Shown here one piece after another: positions 17,187 to 28,169 of a stretch of 64,000 nucleotides of DNA (within the stretch, counting starts at the first letter, position 1; each line of letters begins with the position of its first letter). The notes under the pieces were generated by a model. The model saw only the letters and a list, made by a program, of their open reading frames with translations, was not told the DNA's origin and searched no databases. Position numbers and translations under genes: made by a program. The DNA is from Anaeroplasma bactoclasticum (lineage in GTDB: Bacteria > Bacillota_I > Bacilli_A > Acholeplasmatales > Anaeroplasmataceae). The stretch is from positions 1-64,000 of the forward strand of contig NZ_QXEV01000002.1 of assembly GCF_003550015.1 (NCBI RefSeq), in the 5' to 3' direction.

Positions 17187-18892
17187 TTAATTTTAAAAGC
17201 TTAAAATTTGCAATATTAAGAGCGATTGTATTAAGTGTTTCTTTACTATCTATTGTTGTTATTGCAGGGGATATTGCAATAAATACGAATAGAACAGAAG
17301 AGCAAGCTAAGAATTCTTCATCTGAAATTGGTAATCAGGTTGTAATGAATTATGAGAATTACTTAAATTCTATGTTTAATACAATTACCTATCTTGAGGT
17401 TGAATTAATGAATCATAACGATTTAAATGTCATTCAAAATCGTTTTGATATTATTCAAAAATCAAGAACAGATATTGTAAATATTATTTTGTGTAATATT
17501 GATGGAGAGACTATGGCATCAACAGGATTATCCTTGCATTCCTCTCCAGACAATATAAAACAAATTTATGGTTCATCTTCGAAATACTCCTTTTCATCTC
17601 CTTATATGATTGATGGAGAATATAAGATTTTAGTTGGAAAAATGATTATGCATAGTGTTGGTGGAGAATTTGAAAATGGTATTTTACTTGTAGAATATAA
17701 TTTCCAAACACTAGTAAATATTTCTAAAAGTACTAATCTTGGAGATGGTGGAGCACTATATATCCTAGATTCAGATTATACAATGATTTATTCTATGCAA
17801 AATGGTACATCTCCATATTTAAGAGATGCGCAGCTATATTGCATAGAGGATTTAATTATTGGTAATTCTATATTAAAGCACAGTGGGAATAGCTATTCTA
17901 TTTATGTTCAAACATTAACAAACACAAGGTGGAAGATTGCGATATGTGCGAATGTTTCTGCATCATTTAAATCTCAAACTGTTTATGATATTACAATTAT
18001 AGGTATTGCAATATTGATTTTGTTATTCTCATTTATTATTGCAAGCTGGATTTCTAAAAGAGTTACAAACCCAATTGCGGTACTAGAAAAATCCATGAAG
18101 AAGCTGGAAGAGGGTAATTTTGATATTGTATCTGAAATTGATGAAAAGCATAGTCAAGTTGAAATTGTAAGATTAAATAAGAATTTTAATAATATGATTA
18201 CTCAAATAAGAAAGCTAATGGATAAGGTTGTAGAAGAACAAACAGCTCAAAGGAAAAGTGAGCTTAAGGCATTACAAAATCAAATCAATCCGCATTTCTT
18301 ATATAACACCTTAGATTCTATTGTATTTATGGCAGAATCAAATCAAGTAGATGAAGTTAAAAGAATGGTTGTTGCCTTAGCAAAATTCTTTAGAATTAGT
18401 ATTTCTAAGGGAAAGCCTATTATTACAGTTCAAGAAGAATTAGAGCATGTAAAGAATTATATGATCATTGAAAGTATTCGTTATAAGGATACATTTACCT
18501 TCCAAATTGATTGTGAAGAGGAATGTAAAAATTTCCTTGCAATGAAATTAATGCTTCAGCCTTTTGTTGAAAATTCTATATATCATGGATTAAAGAATTT
18601 AGAGGAAAAGGGATTAATTCATATTAAGGTATATCAAGAGGATGGATTCTTATATTTTGTTGTTAAAGATAATGGATATGGTATGAGACAATCTAAGATT
18701 GATGAATTATATGAAAGAATGCATAATAATGAAGTAACAAATTCTGTTGGTATTAAAAATGTATACCAAAGATTGAAGCTTTATTATGGTCCTACTGCGG
18801 ATATTAAAATTGAAAGTGTATTGGATGAATATACGAAATTTATTATTAAAACTCCAATGATTAAGGAGGAACAAAATGAAAAGAATTCTTAG
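17168..18892 (+). CDS. YesM-type sensor histidine kinase
   Basis: Membrane sensor with a first helix at about 12-34, an extracytoplasmic domain to about 270, a second helix (ITIIGIAILILLFSFIIASW), a HAMP linker, a His_kinase region with the phospho-His in INPHFLYN, and an ATPase with DNGYGM and SVGIKNVYQRL. It faces out to sense sugar or, more likely, a sugar-loaded binding protein. It overlaps the regulator before it and the lipoprotein after it, so the three are tightly coupled. Confidence 0.9.
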   Translation: MSKRRIINFKSLKFAILRAIVLSVSLLSIVVIAGDIAINTNRTEEQAKNSSSEIGNQVVMNYENYLNSMFNTITYLEVELMNHNDLNVIQNRFDIIQKSRTDIVNIILCNIDGETMASTGLSLHSSPDNIKQIYGSSSKYSFSSPYMIDGEYKILVGKMIMHSVGGEFENGILLVEYNFQTLVNISKSTNLGDGGALYILDSDYTMIYSMQNGTSPYLRDAQLYCIEDLIIGNSILKHSGNSYSIYVQTLTNTRWKIAICANVSASFKSQTVYDITIIGIAILILLFSFIIASWISKRVTNPIAVLEKSMKKLEEGNFDIVSEIDEKHSQVEIVRLNKNFNNMITQIRKLMDKVVEEQTAQRKSELKALQNQINPHFLYNTLDSIVFMAESNQVDEVKRMVVALAKFFRISISKGKPIITVQEELEHVKNYMIIESIRYKDTFTFQIDCEEECKNFLAMKLMLQPFVENSIYHGLKNLEEKGLIHIKVYQEDGFLYFVVKDNGYGMRQSKIDELYERMHNNEVTNSVGIKNVYQRLKLYYGPTADIKIESVLDEYTKFIIKTPMIKEEQNEKNS

Positions 18893-19865
18893 TATATTCT
18901 TTTTTGGGATGATAATGCTATTTATGACTTCTTGTAGTCAAAAATCAAATCATATATCTGTTTTTTATTATGATAAGGATGATATATTTTTAAATCAATT
19001 GAGTAAAAAGCTTACAGATAATTTATCTAAGAAATATAGTATAACAAATTATTATGCTTCCAAAAGCCAGCTAAAACAAAACTTGCAGGTAGATGAAGCA
19101 TTAGATGAATCATCTTTAATCTTAATGAATATGGTGGATAGATTAGCCTCTGGCGCTATTGTTGAAAAATGTAGAAAGAAAAATATTCCAGTAGTTTTCT
19201 TTAATAGAGAACCATTACTAGAGGATATGGAGTCTTATAAGGATTGTTATTATGTGGGTCCAAACCCAGATAAGCAAGGAATGCTTCAGGTCGAATGTGC
19301 AGAAGAATTATTTGGAAATCCTTCTAGCTTAAATCCAAAATATGATTTAAATGGGGATAATAAAATACAATTAGTAATACTAAAAGGAGAACAAGGGCAT
19401 CAGGATGCGGAAAGAAGAACTCAGGCTTGTCTTTCTACAATAAGACAAAAGGGCTATGATATAGAATTAATATCCATTGGTGTTTGTAATTGGAATCAAA
19501 CAGAAGCCTATAATTTATTTTGGAGTCAGTATAATTCTTTACTTAAAAATGCAGAGCTTGTTTTAGCAAATAATGATGAAATGGCTATAGGAGCCGCATC
19601 TTATATAAGAAGTGTTACCAATGAAGAGGAGGATATTATTCCTGTTATTGGTGTTGATGCAACTATAGCTGGAAAAAAGGCTGTAAAGGATAAATTATTA
19701 TCGTCTACAATCATTAATGATGATTCTATGCAGGTAGAAGCAATATGCCAATTAACCGATGTTTATATGAATAATATGCCAATGGAGGATTTGAATTTTA
19801 CTATAGAAAATCAAAAATTCATATATATTGATTCAGCAATTTATGTAGAGGATGGGAACAATTAG
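18876..19865 (+). CDS. Galactose/glucose-binding lipoprotein, likely sensor partner
   Basis: Lipoprotein (MTSC, Cys20) with a periplasmic-binding fold of the MglB type in the usual order. Sugar contacts known from E. coli galactose-binding protein are kept: DIF in strand 1, FFNREP, GHQDAERRT, the Trp in NWN, NNDEMA and GVDA; the calcium loop DLNGDNKIQ is also present. AAGGAGG precedes the ATG; it overlaps the kinase by 17 bases. No permease is in its operon, so it likely presents sugar to the kinase, as described for the XylFII-LytS pair for xylose. That role is inferred. Confidence 0.85.
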   Translation: MKRILSIFFFGMIMLFMTSCSQKSNHISVFYYDKDDIFLNQLSKKLTDNLSKKYSITNYYASKSQLKQNLQVDEALDESSLILMNMVDRLASGAIVEKCRKKNIPVVFFNREPLLEDMESYKDCYYVGPNPDKQGMLQVECAEELFGNPSSLNPKYDLNGDNKIQLVILKGEQGHQDAERRTQACLSTIRQKGYDIELISIGVCNWNQTEAYNLFWSQYNSLLKNAELVLANNDEMAIGAASYIRSVTNEEEDIIPVIGVDATIAGKKAVKDKLLSSTIINDDSMQVEAICQLTDVYMNNMPMEDLNFTIENQKFIYIDSAIYVEDGNN

Positions 19866-19882
19866 TTCCCTTCTTTTTTTAT
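19854..19882 (+). terminator. Terminator overlapping stop
   Basis: GGGAAC (19854-19859), loop with the TAG stop, GTTCCC (19865-19870), then TTCTTTTTTT. Confidence 0.85.
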
Positions 19883-19948
19883 TTAAAAATGCCAAAAGTA
19901 CTAAAGTACTTTTCTGCAAAAATATAAATTTTATACAAAAAAGATGTT

Positions 19949-20089
19949 AATTTGTGCACATTATGCTTGGTAATGGTGATATTTCTTTGGAAATGTGTAT
20001 TATTTTCGGCTTTAAAACTAAAAAGTGTAAAATTTTATGAGAAAATAATAAAATATTACATTTCTATAGATAACGCTTTCTTTTATAAT
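19949..20089 (+). promoter_or_regulatory. mglB control region: TTTGTGCA motif, cre-like site, promoter
   Basis: TTTGTGCACATTATG at 19951 repeats the motif seen before the sensor operon. TATAAT at 20084-20089 with TTTCTA 17 bp upstream is a promoter with a poor -35, as expected for an activated gene. AGATAACGCTTTCT (20068-20081) read in reverse matches the CcpA cre consensus except at its two end bases and lies between -35 and -10. Confidence 0.45.
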
Positions 20090-20138
20090 TTAGCTGTCTT
20101 AATCAAGTACAACATTTCATAAATAGGAGGGTATATAA

Positions 20139-21335
<1,197 letters not shown>

Positions 21336-21362
21336 GATAGAAGCTATACTTTGAATAATAGA

Positions 21363-21400
21363 ATTATCTCGCCTAAAAAGCTTAGGCGGGATAATTTTAT
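21363..21400 (+). terminator. Strong hairpin between mglB and mglA
   Basis: A 14-bp stem, arms 21363-21376 and 21382-21395 with one G-T pair, loop AAAGC, followed by TTTATT. It can reduce read-through or protect the mglB mRNA end, so that the binding protein is made in excess of the transporter. Confidence 0.7.
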
Positions 21401-21424
21401 TCAATATGAATAGGAGTAGATAAA

Positions 21425-22921
21425 ATGGAAGCAAATAACATATTAGAAATTAAACATCTCTCTAAATCATTTGGTAAAAATAAGGTTCTAGATAAAATTG
21501 ATTTTTCTGTAAAAAAATCATCAGTTATGGGACTTATGGGTGAAAATGGTGCTGGTAAGTCTACAATGATGAAATGCTTATTTGGTATTTATAGCAAGGA
21601 TGAGGGTAGTATTTATTTTAATGGTGAACTTATCAATTATTCAGGTCCAAAGGAATCTTTGGAAAAGGGAATTGCGATGGTTCATCAGGAATTAAATCAG
21701 TGTTTAGATCGTACCGTAATGGATAATATGTTTTTAGGTAGATATCCAACGAAATACGGTGTGGTGAATGAAAAGAAAATGTATGAGGTATTAACAAGAT
21801 TGTTTTCCTCATTAAATATGGATGTTAATCCAAAACAAATCATGAGAACTATGTCAGTTTCTCAGCGTCAAATGGTAGAAATTGCAAAGGCAGTTTCTTA
21901 TGATGCAAAAATAATTGTATTAGATGAACCAACATCTTCATTAACAGAACGTGAAATAAAGAAATTATTCTCTATTATTAGAGATTTAAAGGATAAGGGA
22001 ATATCCTTCGTATATATTTCTCATAAAATGGATGAATTATTTGAAATATGTGATGACATTTCTGTAATGAGAGATGGAAAAATGATTATGACTAAGCCAA
22101 TAAAGGAAACCACAATGAATGAAATAATTTCAGCAATGGTTGGCCGTTCATTAGATAAAAGATTCCCAGATGTAGATAATACACCTGGAGAGGTTGTGCT
22201 TAAGGTGGAAAAATTATCTACCCTATATGCACCATTTTTAAAAGATATTTCTTTTGATGTAAGAAAAGGTGAAATCCTAGGATTTTATGGACTTGTAGGT
22301 GCTGGAAGAAGTGAATTACTTGAATCCTTATTCGGACTCCGAGTGCTATCTAGTGGTACGATTACTTATCTAGGGAAAAAGGTAAGATTTAATTCTTCTA
22401 AGGAAGCTATGGATTATAATTTTGCCTTAGTAACAGAAGAAAGAAAAAAAGATGGAATATTCCCTACTGCATCTTTAGTATTTAATACATGTATTTCTAA
22501 TTTAGGCAAATATAAATCTAAGGGTGTGTTATCCGATTCTATTATGAGAGATTCGGCAGAAAGAGAATTAGCAAATATGCACACGAAATATATGAGTAGT
22601 GATGATTCTATTCTATCCTTATCCGGTGGTAACCAGCAGAAGGTTATTATTGGTAAATGGCTAGAAAGAAATCCAAATGTCTTACTATTAGATGAACCAA
22701 CAAGAGGTATTGATGTTGGTGCAAAATATGAAATATATCAATTAATTATTAATATGGCAAAAGAAGGAAAAACAATTATAGTTGTTTCTTCAGAAATGCC
22801 AGAAATTCTAGGTATAACAAATAGAATTGCGGTAATGAGCAATCATAGATTATCAGGTATTGTAAATACAAAAGATACAAATCAAGAAGAATTACTTCAG
22901 CTAAGTGCTAAGTATCTATAG
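21425..22921 (+). CDS. mglA: Galactose ABC transporter ATP-binding protein
   Basis: Double ABC ATPase of 498 residues. Domain 1: GENGAGKST, signature-like SVSQRQMVEIAKA, Walker B IIVLDEPTSSL. Domain 2: degenerate Walker A GLVGAGRSE, signature LSGGNQQKV, Walker B VLLLDEPTRGID. It energises uptake of galactose/methyl-galactoside with MglC at the membrane. ATAGGAGTAG is the Shine-Dalgarno. mglC starts 7 bases after the stop. Confidence 0.92.
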   Translation: MEANNILEIKHLSKSFGKNKVLDKIDFSVKKSSVMGLMGENGAGKSTMMKCLFGIYSKDEGSIYFNGELINYSGPKESLEKGIAMVHQELNQCLDRTVMDNMFLGRYPTKYGVVNEKKMYEVLTRLFSSLNMDVNPKQIMRTMSVSQRQMVEIAKAVSYDAKIIVLDEPTSSLTEREIKKLFSIIRDLKDKGISFVYISHKMDELFEICDDISVMRDGKMIMTKPIKETTMNEIISAMVGRSLDKRFPDVDNTPGEVVLKVEKLSTLYAPFLKDISFDVRKGEILGFYGLVGAGRSELLESLFGLRVLSSGTITYLGKKVRFNSSKEAMDYNFALVTEERKKDGIFPTASLVFNTCISNLGKYKSKGVLSDSIMRDSAERELANMHTKYMSSDDSILSLSGGNQQKVIIGKWLERNPNVLLLDEPTRGIDVGAKYEIYQLIINMAKEGKTIIVVSSEMPEILGITNRIAVMSNHRLSGIVNTKDTNQEELLQLSAKYL

Positions 22922-22928
22922 GAGATAA

Positions 22929-24602
22929 ATGTTTATGGAAAATACAATAAATACAACGGTGAGTAATGATCCGAAAATTGCTGAATTTAGAGCGAAGCTT
23001 CGTGAACTAAGAAGACCGGGCATCTTCTTACTTGAAGAATCCAAAGAAGCAATAAATGATATTAAGAAAAATAAAGTTATTTCAGTTGAAGAAAAATCCG
23101 CTTTTATAATTGATAAGGAAAATAAGATTATAGAGGCAAAGGAAAGCATAAAAGAAACGAAAGAAGAAATTAATAGCTTAGTTAAGGATGCAACTAAATA
23201 TACAAAAAAGGTTGGTGTATATAACGAGAAGCTAGTGAATCAAAAGGCTCGTGATGAAAAAATCAAAATAAGAGATGAATATATAGCGAGGGTTGCATCG
23301 ATTCAAACAACATATCAAAATCGTTTTGATGAGATTAAAGAAAAATATTCATCTAAGGATTCATCTAAAGAAGATTTAGTAATTGAATTATCTGAAGTTA
23401 AAAATGGCAAAAAGGCAGCACTTCATGATGAAAGAGCAGCCTATTTAACAAAAATGCAAAACTGTAAGGATGAAGCTAATGATGTCTATTTAACTAGAAG
23501 AAATGCAATAAAAGATATTAGAAATGGTCATGAGAGTATTTTAGAATCCGTAGAAGGCTGGTGGAAGAATAAAATATATAGCTTTGATATAAAGAAGTTT
23601 TTATTAAATAATGCTTTATATATCACAATTTTGTTGATTTATATTATCTGTATTATTGCAGCCCCAGTAACAGGAAAGGGTAATCTATTATCTATTCCAT
23701 CGGTATTACAGATACTAGAACAATCTTCTACAAGAATGTTTTATGCATTAGGTGTTGCAGGCTTAATCTTACTTGCAGGTACAGACCTTTCTATTGGTAG
23801 AATGATTGCCCTAGGATCTGTTACAACGGCGGTTATATTACATGATGGACCTAACGTAATTACATTCTTTGGACTTGCGCCAATGGATTTTACTTCAGTT
23901 CCTATGGCATTGAGAGTTCTAATGGCTTTAGGATTATCCATTATATTATGTACAATATTTAGTGCACTTGCTGGTTTCTTTACTGCGAAATTCAAGATGC
24001 ACCCATTCATTACTACATTATCTACACAGCTTTTAATCTATGGTTTCCTATACTTTTCTACAACAGGAACACCAACAGGTGGAGTTGAAAGTGGAATTAA
24101 GGATATGATTGGTGGACGATGGGATTTAGGAGCATTCTATTTTCCTAAATTAATTGTTTATGCAATTATCGCAATCATTGTTGTATGGTTTATTTGGAAT
24201 AAAACAAAATTTGGTAAGAATATGTACGCTGTTGGTGGTAACAAGGAAGCTGCAGCAGTATCTGGTATTTCTGTATTCTGGACTACATTAGGCGTATTTA
24301 TTATGGCAGGTATTCTATATGGATTTGGTTCCTTCTTTGAATCCTTCCGTTCAAATTCATCAGCTGGTACTGGCCAGGGCTGGGAGCTTGATGCGATTGC
24401 AGCTTGCGTCGTTGGTGGCATTTCCTTCAATGGTGGTATTGGTAAAATTAGAGGAGCAGTATTAGGTGTAATTATTTTTACAGGTCTAACTTACTGTCTA
24501 TCCTTCTTAAACATTGATACGAATCTTCAATTCGTATTTAAGGGAATCATTATTATGGCAGCATGTGCCTTAGATTCTGTTAAATACCTAAAGAAGAAGT
24601 AG
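22929..24602 (+). CDS. mglC: Galactose ABC transporter permease with coiled-coil N-terminal extension
   Basis: The permease core begins at about residue 225 (NNALYITILLIYIICIIAAP) and has the family stretch ALGVAGLILLAGTDLSIGRM and the C-terminal GGISFNGGIGKIRGAVLG. Ordinary MglC is about 336 residues; this one is 557. The extra N-terminal ~215 residues are charged, helical and coiled-coil-like and should lie in the cytoplasm. GGAG before 22929 supports this start, and the frame has no other strong start near the core. The extension could contact the MglA ATPase or another cytoplasmic partner; unproven. Confidence 0.88.
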   Translation: MFMENTINTTVSNDPKIAEFRAKLRELRRPGIFLLEESKEAINDIKKNKVISVEEKSAFIIDKENKIIEAKESIKETKEEINSLVKDATKYTKKVGVYNEKLVNQKARDEKIKIRDEYIARVASIQTTYQNRFDEIKEKYSSKDSSKEDLVIELSEVKNGKKAALHDERAAYLTKMQNCKDEANDVYLTRRNAIKDIRNGHESILESVEGWWKNKIYSFDIKKFLLNNALYITILLIYIICIIAAPVTGKGNLLSIPSVLQILEQSSTRMFYALGVAGLILLAGTDLSIGRMIALGSVTTAVILHDGPNVITFFGLAPMDFTSVPMALRVLMALGLSIILCTIFSALAGFFTAKFKMHPFITTLSTQLLIYGFLYFSTTGTPTGGVESGIKDMIGGRWDLGAFYFPKLIVYAIIAIIVVWFIWNKTKFGKNMYAVGGNKEAAAVSGISVFWTTLGVFIMAGILYGFGSFFESFRSNSSAGTGQGWELDAIAACVVGGISFNGGIGKIRGAVLGVIIFTGLTYCLSFLNIDTNLQFVFKGIIIMAACALDSVKYLKKK

Positions 24603-24623
24603 TATATATAATTTGGTCTCCTT

Positions 24624-24733
24624 GAAAAGTGTAGTCATCTACACTTTTCACATTTATACTATTACATAGATTAATTTTTCCCATATAATCTATTTACAAA
24701 AAAAGAACAGGTGTAATAACTTGTTCCTTTTTT
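24624..24733 (+). terminator. Two hairpins after mglC
   Basis: First stem GAAAAGTGTAG/CTACACTTTTC at 24624-24649 with loop TCAT; second AAAAAGAACA/TGTTCCTTTTTT at 24701-24733 followed by T. The second looks like the real terminator. Confidence 0.7.
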
Positions 24734-24848
24734 GTTATAATTTTAGGCATATTGCTAAAATTTTCATAAATTTACTACAAATTTTTAGTATCCAATGATA
24801 TAATGTTATAAATGAGAGTATGGGTTAAATTGCGAGAGGAGGAGTTTT

Positions 24849-26132
24849 ATGGATAAAAGTTTTTACATTTGCATAACAATCATGACGGCTTTATTAATGA
24901 TTACTATGATTGTTCATGTCCTTCGTTATACAGGCTTTACAAAAAAGCAAAAGATTTGGTATATTATAACCTTCTTTGCTATTGCGGTATGCCAGGTGGC
25001 AGAATTTGCTGTACACTGTGGCTATTATGATCCAAATTTTAAGATATTATTAACTATAGTAACTGTAATTCAATTTTCTATAGCTCCGGTGCTCGGTGTA
25101 TTATTTATTGGTGCATTAGGCTTAAAGCACCAAAAGAAGATTGCGATTATCTATTTAGCTCTTAGCTTCTTTGTTGAAATACTTGCCGCTCCATTTGGTT
25201 GGGTATTCTATTTTGACCAAGAAAGCTATCATAGAGGTCAATTCTTTATCATATATGGTGTATTCTATTTTATAAGCTTATTATATTTAGTAATAGGTAT
25301 GATTATAGTAGGAACAAGCTTTAAAAATAGAGATATTATAACTATTGTAATGGTATTTGTAATATTAATTGCAGGTATTGTTCCAATGGCATTCTTTAAT
25401 ACAAATATTACTTATTTAGCAATCGCAATTGCTTCAAGTATTTGTTATATATATTATAATGATTTAGTACAACAGGATATTCAAATTGAATTTAAGGAAA
25501 AGCAAAAGGAAATATCTTCTATGCAGGAGCATATTATTTCTGGTTTAGCAAACCTAATCGAAAATAGAGATTTTGAAACTGGTGAGCATATAACTAGAAC
25601 GAAAAAATATGTTAAGCTTTTAGCTGAGCATGCAAGAGGGGATGGAGTATATCAAGATAATATTGATGATCATTATATTTCTTTATTATATATATTATCT
25701 CCACTTCATGATATTGGTAAGATTAAAGTATCGGATACGATATTAAAAAAACCAGGAAAGCTTACAAGTGAAGAATTTGATTTAATGAAACAGCATGCAA
25801 CCTATGGTGGATCAGTAGTAAGAGATTTATTAATGGGTGTAACTGATGATGAATATATCGCATTCGCATCAGATATTGCAACATACCATCATGAAAGATG
25901 GGATGGTACGGGTTATCCTAGAGGCTTAAAGGGAAGAGAAATCCCACTATCTGCAAGAATTATGGCGATTGCGGATGTATATGATGCCCTAATATCAGAA
26001 AGATGCTATAAGAAGGCATTTAGTGTAGAAGAAGCAATTAGAATTATAAAAGAAGAATCCGGTACACACTTTGATCCAAAGCTTGTAGATGTATTCTTAA
26101 ATCATAAAGAAGATTTTATGATAAGAAAATGA
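24849..26132 (+). CDS. Membrane HD-GYP domain protein
   Basis: The N-terminal half (1-215) has about seven membrane helices, resembling a 7TM sensor. The C-terminal HD-GYP phosphodiesterase domain has GEHITRTKKYVKLLAEHA, the HD pair in SPLHDIGKIKV, HHERWDGTGYPRGLKG with the GYP motif intact, and IADVYDAL. It should hydrolyse cyclic dinucleotides, probably c-di-GMP, in response to a membrane signal. GAGGAGGAG precedes the ATG. Single-gene unit. Confidence 0.87.
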   Translation: MDKSFYICITIMTALLMITMIVHVLRYTGFTKKQKIWYIITFFAIAVCQVAEFAVHCGYYDPNFKILLTIVTVIQFSIAPVLGVLFIGALGLKHQKKIAIIYLALSFFVEILAAPFGWVFYFDQESYHRGQFFIIYGVFYFISLLYLVIGMIIVGTSFKNRDIITIVMVFVILIAGIVPMAFFNTNITYLAIAIASSICYIYYNDLVQQDIQIEFKEKQKEISSMQEHIISGLANLIENRDFETGEHITRTKKYVKLLAEHARGDGVYQDNIDDHYISLLYILSPLHDIGKIKVSDTILKKPGKLTSEEFDLMKQHATYGGSVVRDLLMGVTDDEYIAFASDIATYHHERWDGTGYPRGLKGREIPLSARIMAIADVYDALISERCYKKAFSVEEAIRIIKEESGTHFDPKLVDVFLNHKEDFMIRK

Positions 26133-26157
26133 CAATCCAGCTAGGGTTGTCTTTTTT
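26131..26157 (+). terminator. Terminator
   Basis: GACAATCC (26131-26138), loop AGCTA, GGGTTGTC (26144-26151), then TTTTTT. The remaining 167 bp to the next gene show only a possible promoter. Confidence 0.8.
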
Positions 26158-26324
26158 AGTTGTAATTATGGAAAAAGAAATATTGTATGTGCTATTGTCA
26201 TAATGAATGGACTAGCTTTACAGTAAAAAGCACAAGATCAAGTAAAGTGTAACAAAACAATTATATAATTAGTGTTTGAAATATGATAAAATCTAATTAG
26301 ATCTAAACGATTTTAGGAGGATAT

Positions 26325-27491
26325 ATGATTAATAATTTTACTTATAATACTCCAACTAAGCTTATTTTTGGCTCAGGAGTAATTAAAGATTTACCAAATG
26401 TATTAAAGGAATATGGCAAGAATGTGTTACTTGCTTATGGTGGAGGTTCTATTAAAAAAATAGGATTATATGATGAGATATATAAGCTATTAAAGGATTT
26501 TAATATTATTGAATTAAGTGGTATTGAGCCTAATCCAAAGTATGACCCATCTGTATTAGATGGAGTTAAGCTATGTAGAGAAAACAAAATAGATGTAATT
26601 CTTGCTGTAGGTGGAGGATCTGTACTTGACTGTGCAAAGGCAATATCTATTTGTGCACTATATGATGGTGAGGGCTGGGATTTAATCTCTGGTAAGGCTT
26701 TCCCAAAAGATAATATTCCATTAGTAGATATATTAACCTTAGCTGCAACAGGTAGTGAATATGATGCTAGTGCTGTAATTTCTTATACAAAAATAAATGA
26801 TAAAAGAGGATTTGGCACACCATATATATTCCCTAAGGTATCCTTCTTAGACCCAAGATATACCTTTAGTGTATCTAAGTGGCAAACTGCTTGTGGATCT
26901 AGTGATGCAATTAATCATGTTTTAGAACAATTCTTTAATTCAGATTCTTCTATAATAAATGATAATATGATGACATCCGTAATTAAATCTTTGATGGTAA
27001 ATGTAAAGATTGCATTAGAAGAACCAGATAATTATTCTGCAAGAAGCGAGCTTATGTATGCATCAAGCTTAGCTTGTAATGGTATATTGGCCAATGGTAC
27101 AGGTAGGTCTGGTTGGCCAATGCACTCTATTGAGCATGCTTTAAGCGCATTCTTTGATATTACTCATGGTGCAGGCTTAGCAATTATCACTCCACAGTGG
27201 ATGAGAGAAATATTAAGTGATAATACTTTAAATAGATTTAAAATACTAGGTAAGAATTTATTTGATATAGAGGTTAATAATATTAAAGACGCCGAGGTAG
27301 TCATTGATTCCTTCTATAAATTCTTTAATTCCTTAGGAATTTCTATGCATTTAGCTGATTTAGGTGTAAAGGAAGAGTCTATTGATGCTATGGCAGATCA
27401 TATTTTAAAATATGATTCTACAGTAGGATCTCATATGTATGTAAATTTAGATAAGGATGCCTTAGTTCGTATCCTAAAGGCTTCAATGTAA
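26325..27491 (+). CDS. Iron-containing alcohol dehydrogenase
   Basis: Type III alcohol dehydrogenase of 388 residues, closest in pattern to butanol dehydrogenase / YqhD types. It has GYGGGSIKK- and GGGSVLDCAKA-type NAD(P) motifs and metal ligands in GSSDAINHVLEQFF and WPMHSIEHALSAF plus DITHGAGLA. It likely reduces aldehydes at the end of fermentation. AGGAGG precedes the ATG. Single-gene unit with its own terminator. Confidence 0.9.
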   Translation: MINNFTYNTPTKLIFGSGVIKDLPNVLKEYGKNVLLAYGGGSIKKIGLYDEIYKLLKDFNIIELSGIEPNPKYDPSVLDGVKLCRENKIDVILAVGGGSVLDCAKAISICALYDGEGWDLISGKAFPKDNIPLVDILTLAATGSEYDASAVISYTKINDKRGFGTPYIFPKVSFLDPRYTFSVSKWQTACGSSDAINHVLEQFFNSDSSIINDNMMTSVIKSLMVNVKIALEEPDNYSARSELMYASSLACNGILANGTGRSGWPMHSIEHALSAFFDITHGAGLAIITPQWMREILSDNTLNRFKILGKNLFDIEVNNIKDAEVVIDSFYKFFNSLGISMHLADLGVKEESIDAMADHILKYDSTVGSHMYVNLDKDALVRILKASM

Positions 27492-27498
27492 GCAAATA

Positions 27499-27529
27499 CA
27501 GTTCTAGAAAAATCTAGAACTGGTTTTTG
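27499..27529 (+). terminator. Terminator
   Basis: CAGTTCTAGA (27499-27508), loop AAAA, TCTAGAACTG (27513-27522), then GTTTTTG. Confidence 0.85.
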
Positions 27530-27638
27530 CACATTCGTTTGAAATTCATACAAACACAAGCAGAAATATCTATTTACAAATCATTGTTTTGTTTTATAAT
27601 TGTAATGGTTATAACAAAAAGAAGGAGATGTTATTTAA

Positions 27639-28139
27639 ATGAAAAAAATATTATGTTTATTATTAATTGTTTTAACCTTTGGTTTAGCTTCTTGTGGAGC
27701 TAGGGAAAAGACATTCACAAAGAATGGTGTCACAATTACATTATCTAGTGATTTCTATGAGACTGAGGGTGTTGTAGGAATGGCTTGTGCTTACAACTCT
27801 GTTAAGGTTGGATTTATGGCAAATAAGGAGAAGCTAGATGATTTCTATGACTATGATTTTTCTAATAAGGATAATCCTAAGGCTTATGCTGATTTAGTTA
27901 TTTCTGTTAATAGAGTTACACCTTCTCATGAGTTAATCAATGAGAAGACAAACAATGAACAATATTTTGCATATACAGATTATACAAATAATGTTAATGG
28001 TGTTTCTGCTCATTATTTCTTAGTATGTATGCTTGGTGAGGAATATGCTTATTGCATGAACTTCTGGACTGCAGCTAGTGATTTTGATACTTATAAAGAC
28101 CAGATGATGGAATACGCTAAGACAATTATTGTTGAATAA
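27639..28139 (+). CDS. Small surface lipoprotein
   Basis: Lipobox LASC (Cys19), then about 147 residues with FTKNGVTITLSSDFYE near the start and a C-terminal amphipathic helix. The order resembles small PsbP/DcrB-like lipoproteins, but I cannot establish this from sequence alone. GAAGGAGA precedes the ATG. Function unknown. Confidence 0.65.
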   Translation: MKKILCLLLIVLTFGLASCGAREKTFTKNGVTITLSSDFYETEGVVGMACAYNSVKVGFMANKEKLDDFYDYDFSNKDNPKAYADLVISVNRVTPSHELINEKTNNEQYFAYTDYTNNVNGVSAHYFLVCMLGEEYAYCMNFWTAASDFDTYKDQMMEYAKTIIVE

Positions 28140-28143
28140 GAAT

Positions 28144-28168
28144 AAAGGAATCCTCGGATTCCTTTTCT
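28144..28168. terminator. Bidirectional terminator
   Basis: AAAGGAATCC/GGATTCCTTT around CT-CG turn (28144-28165), between convergent genes. Confidence 0.8.
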
Positions 28169-28169
28169 T

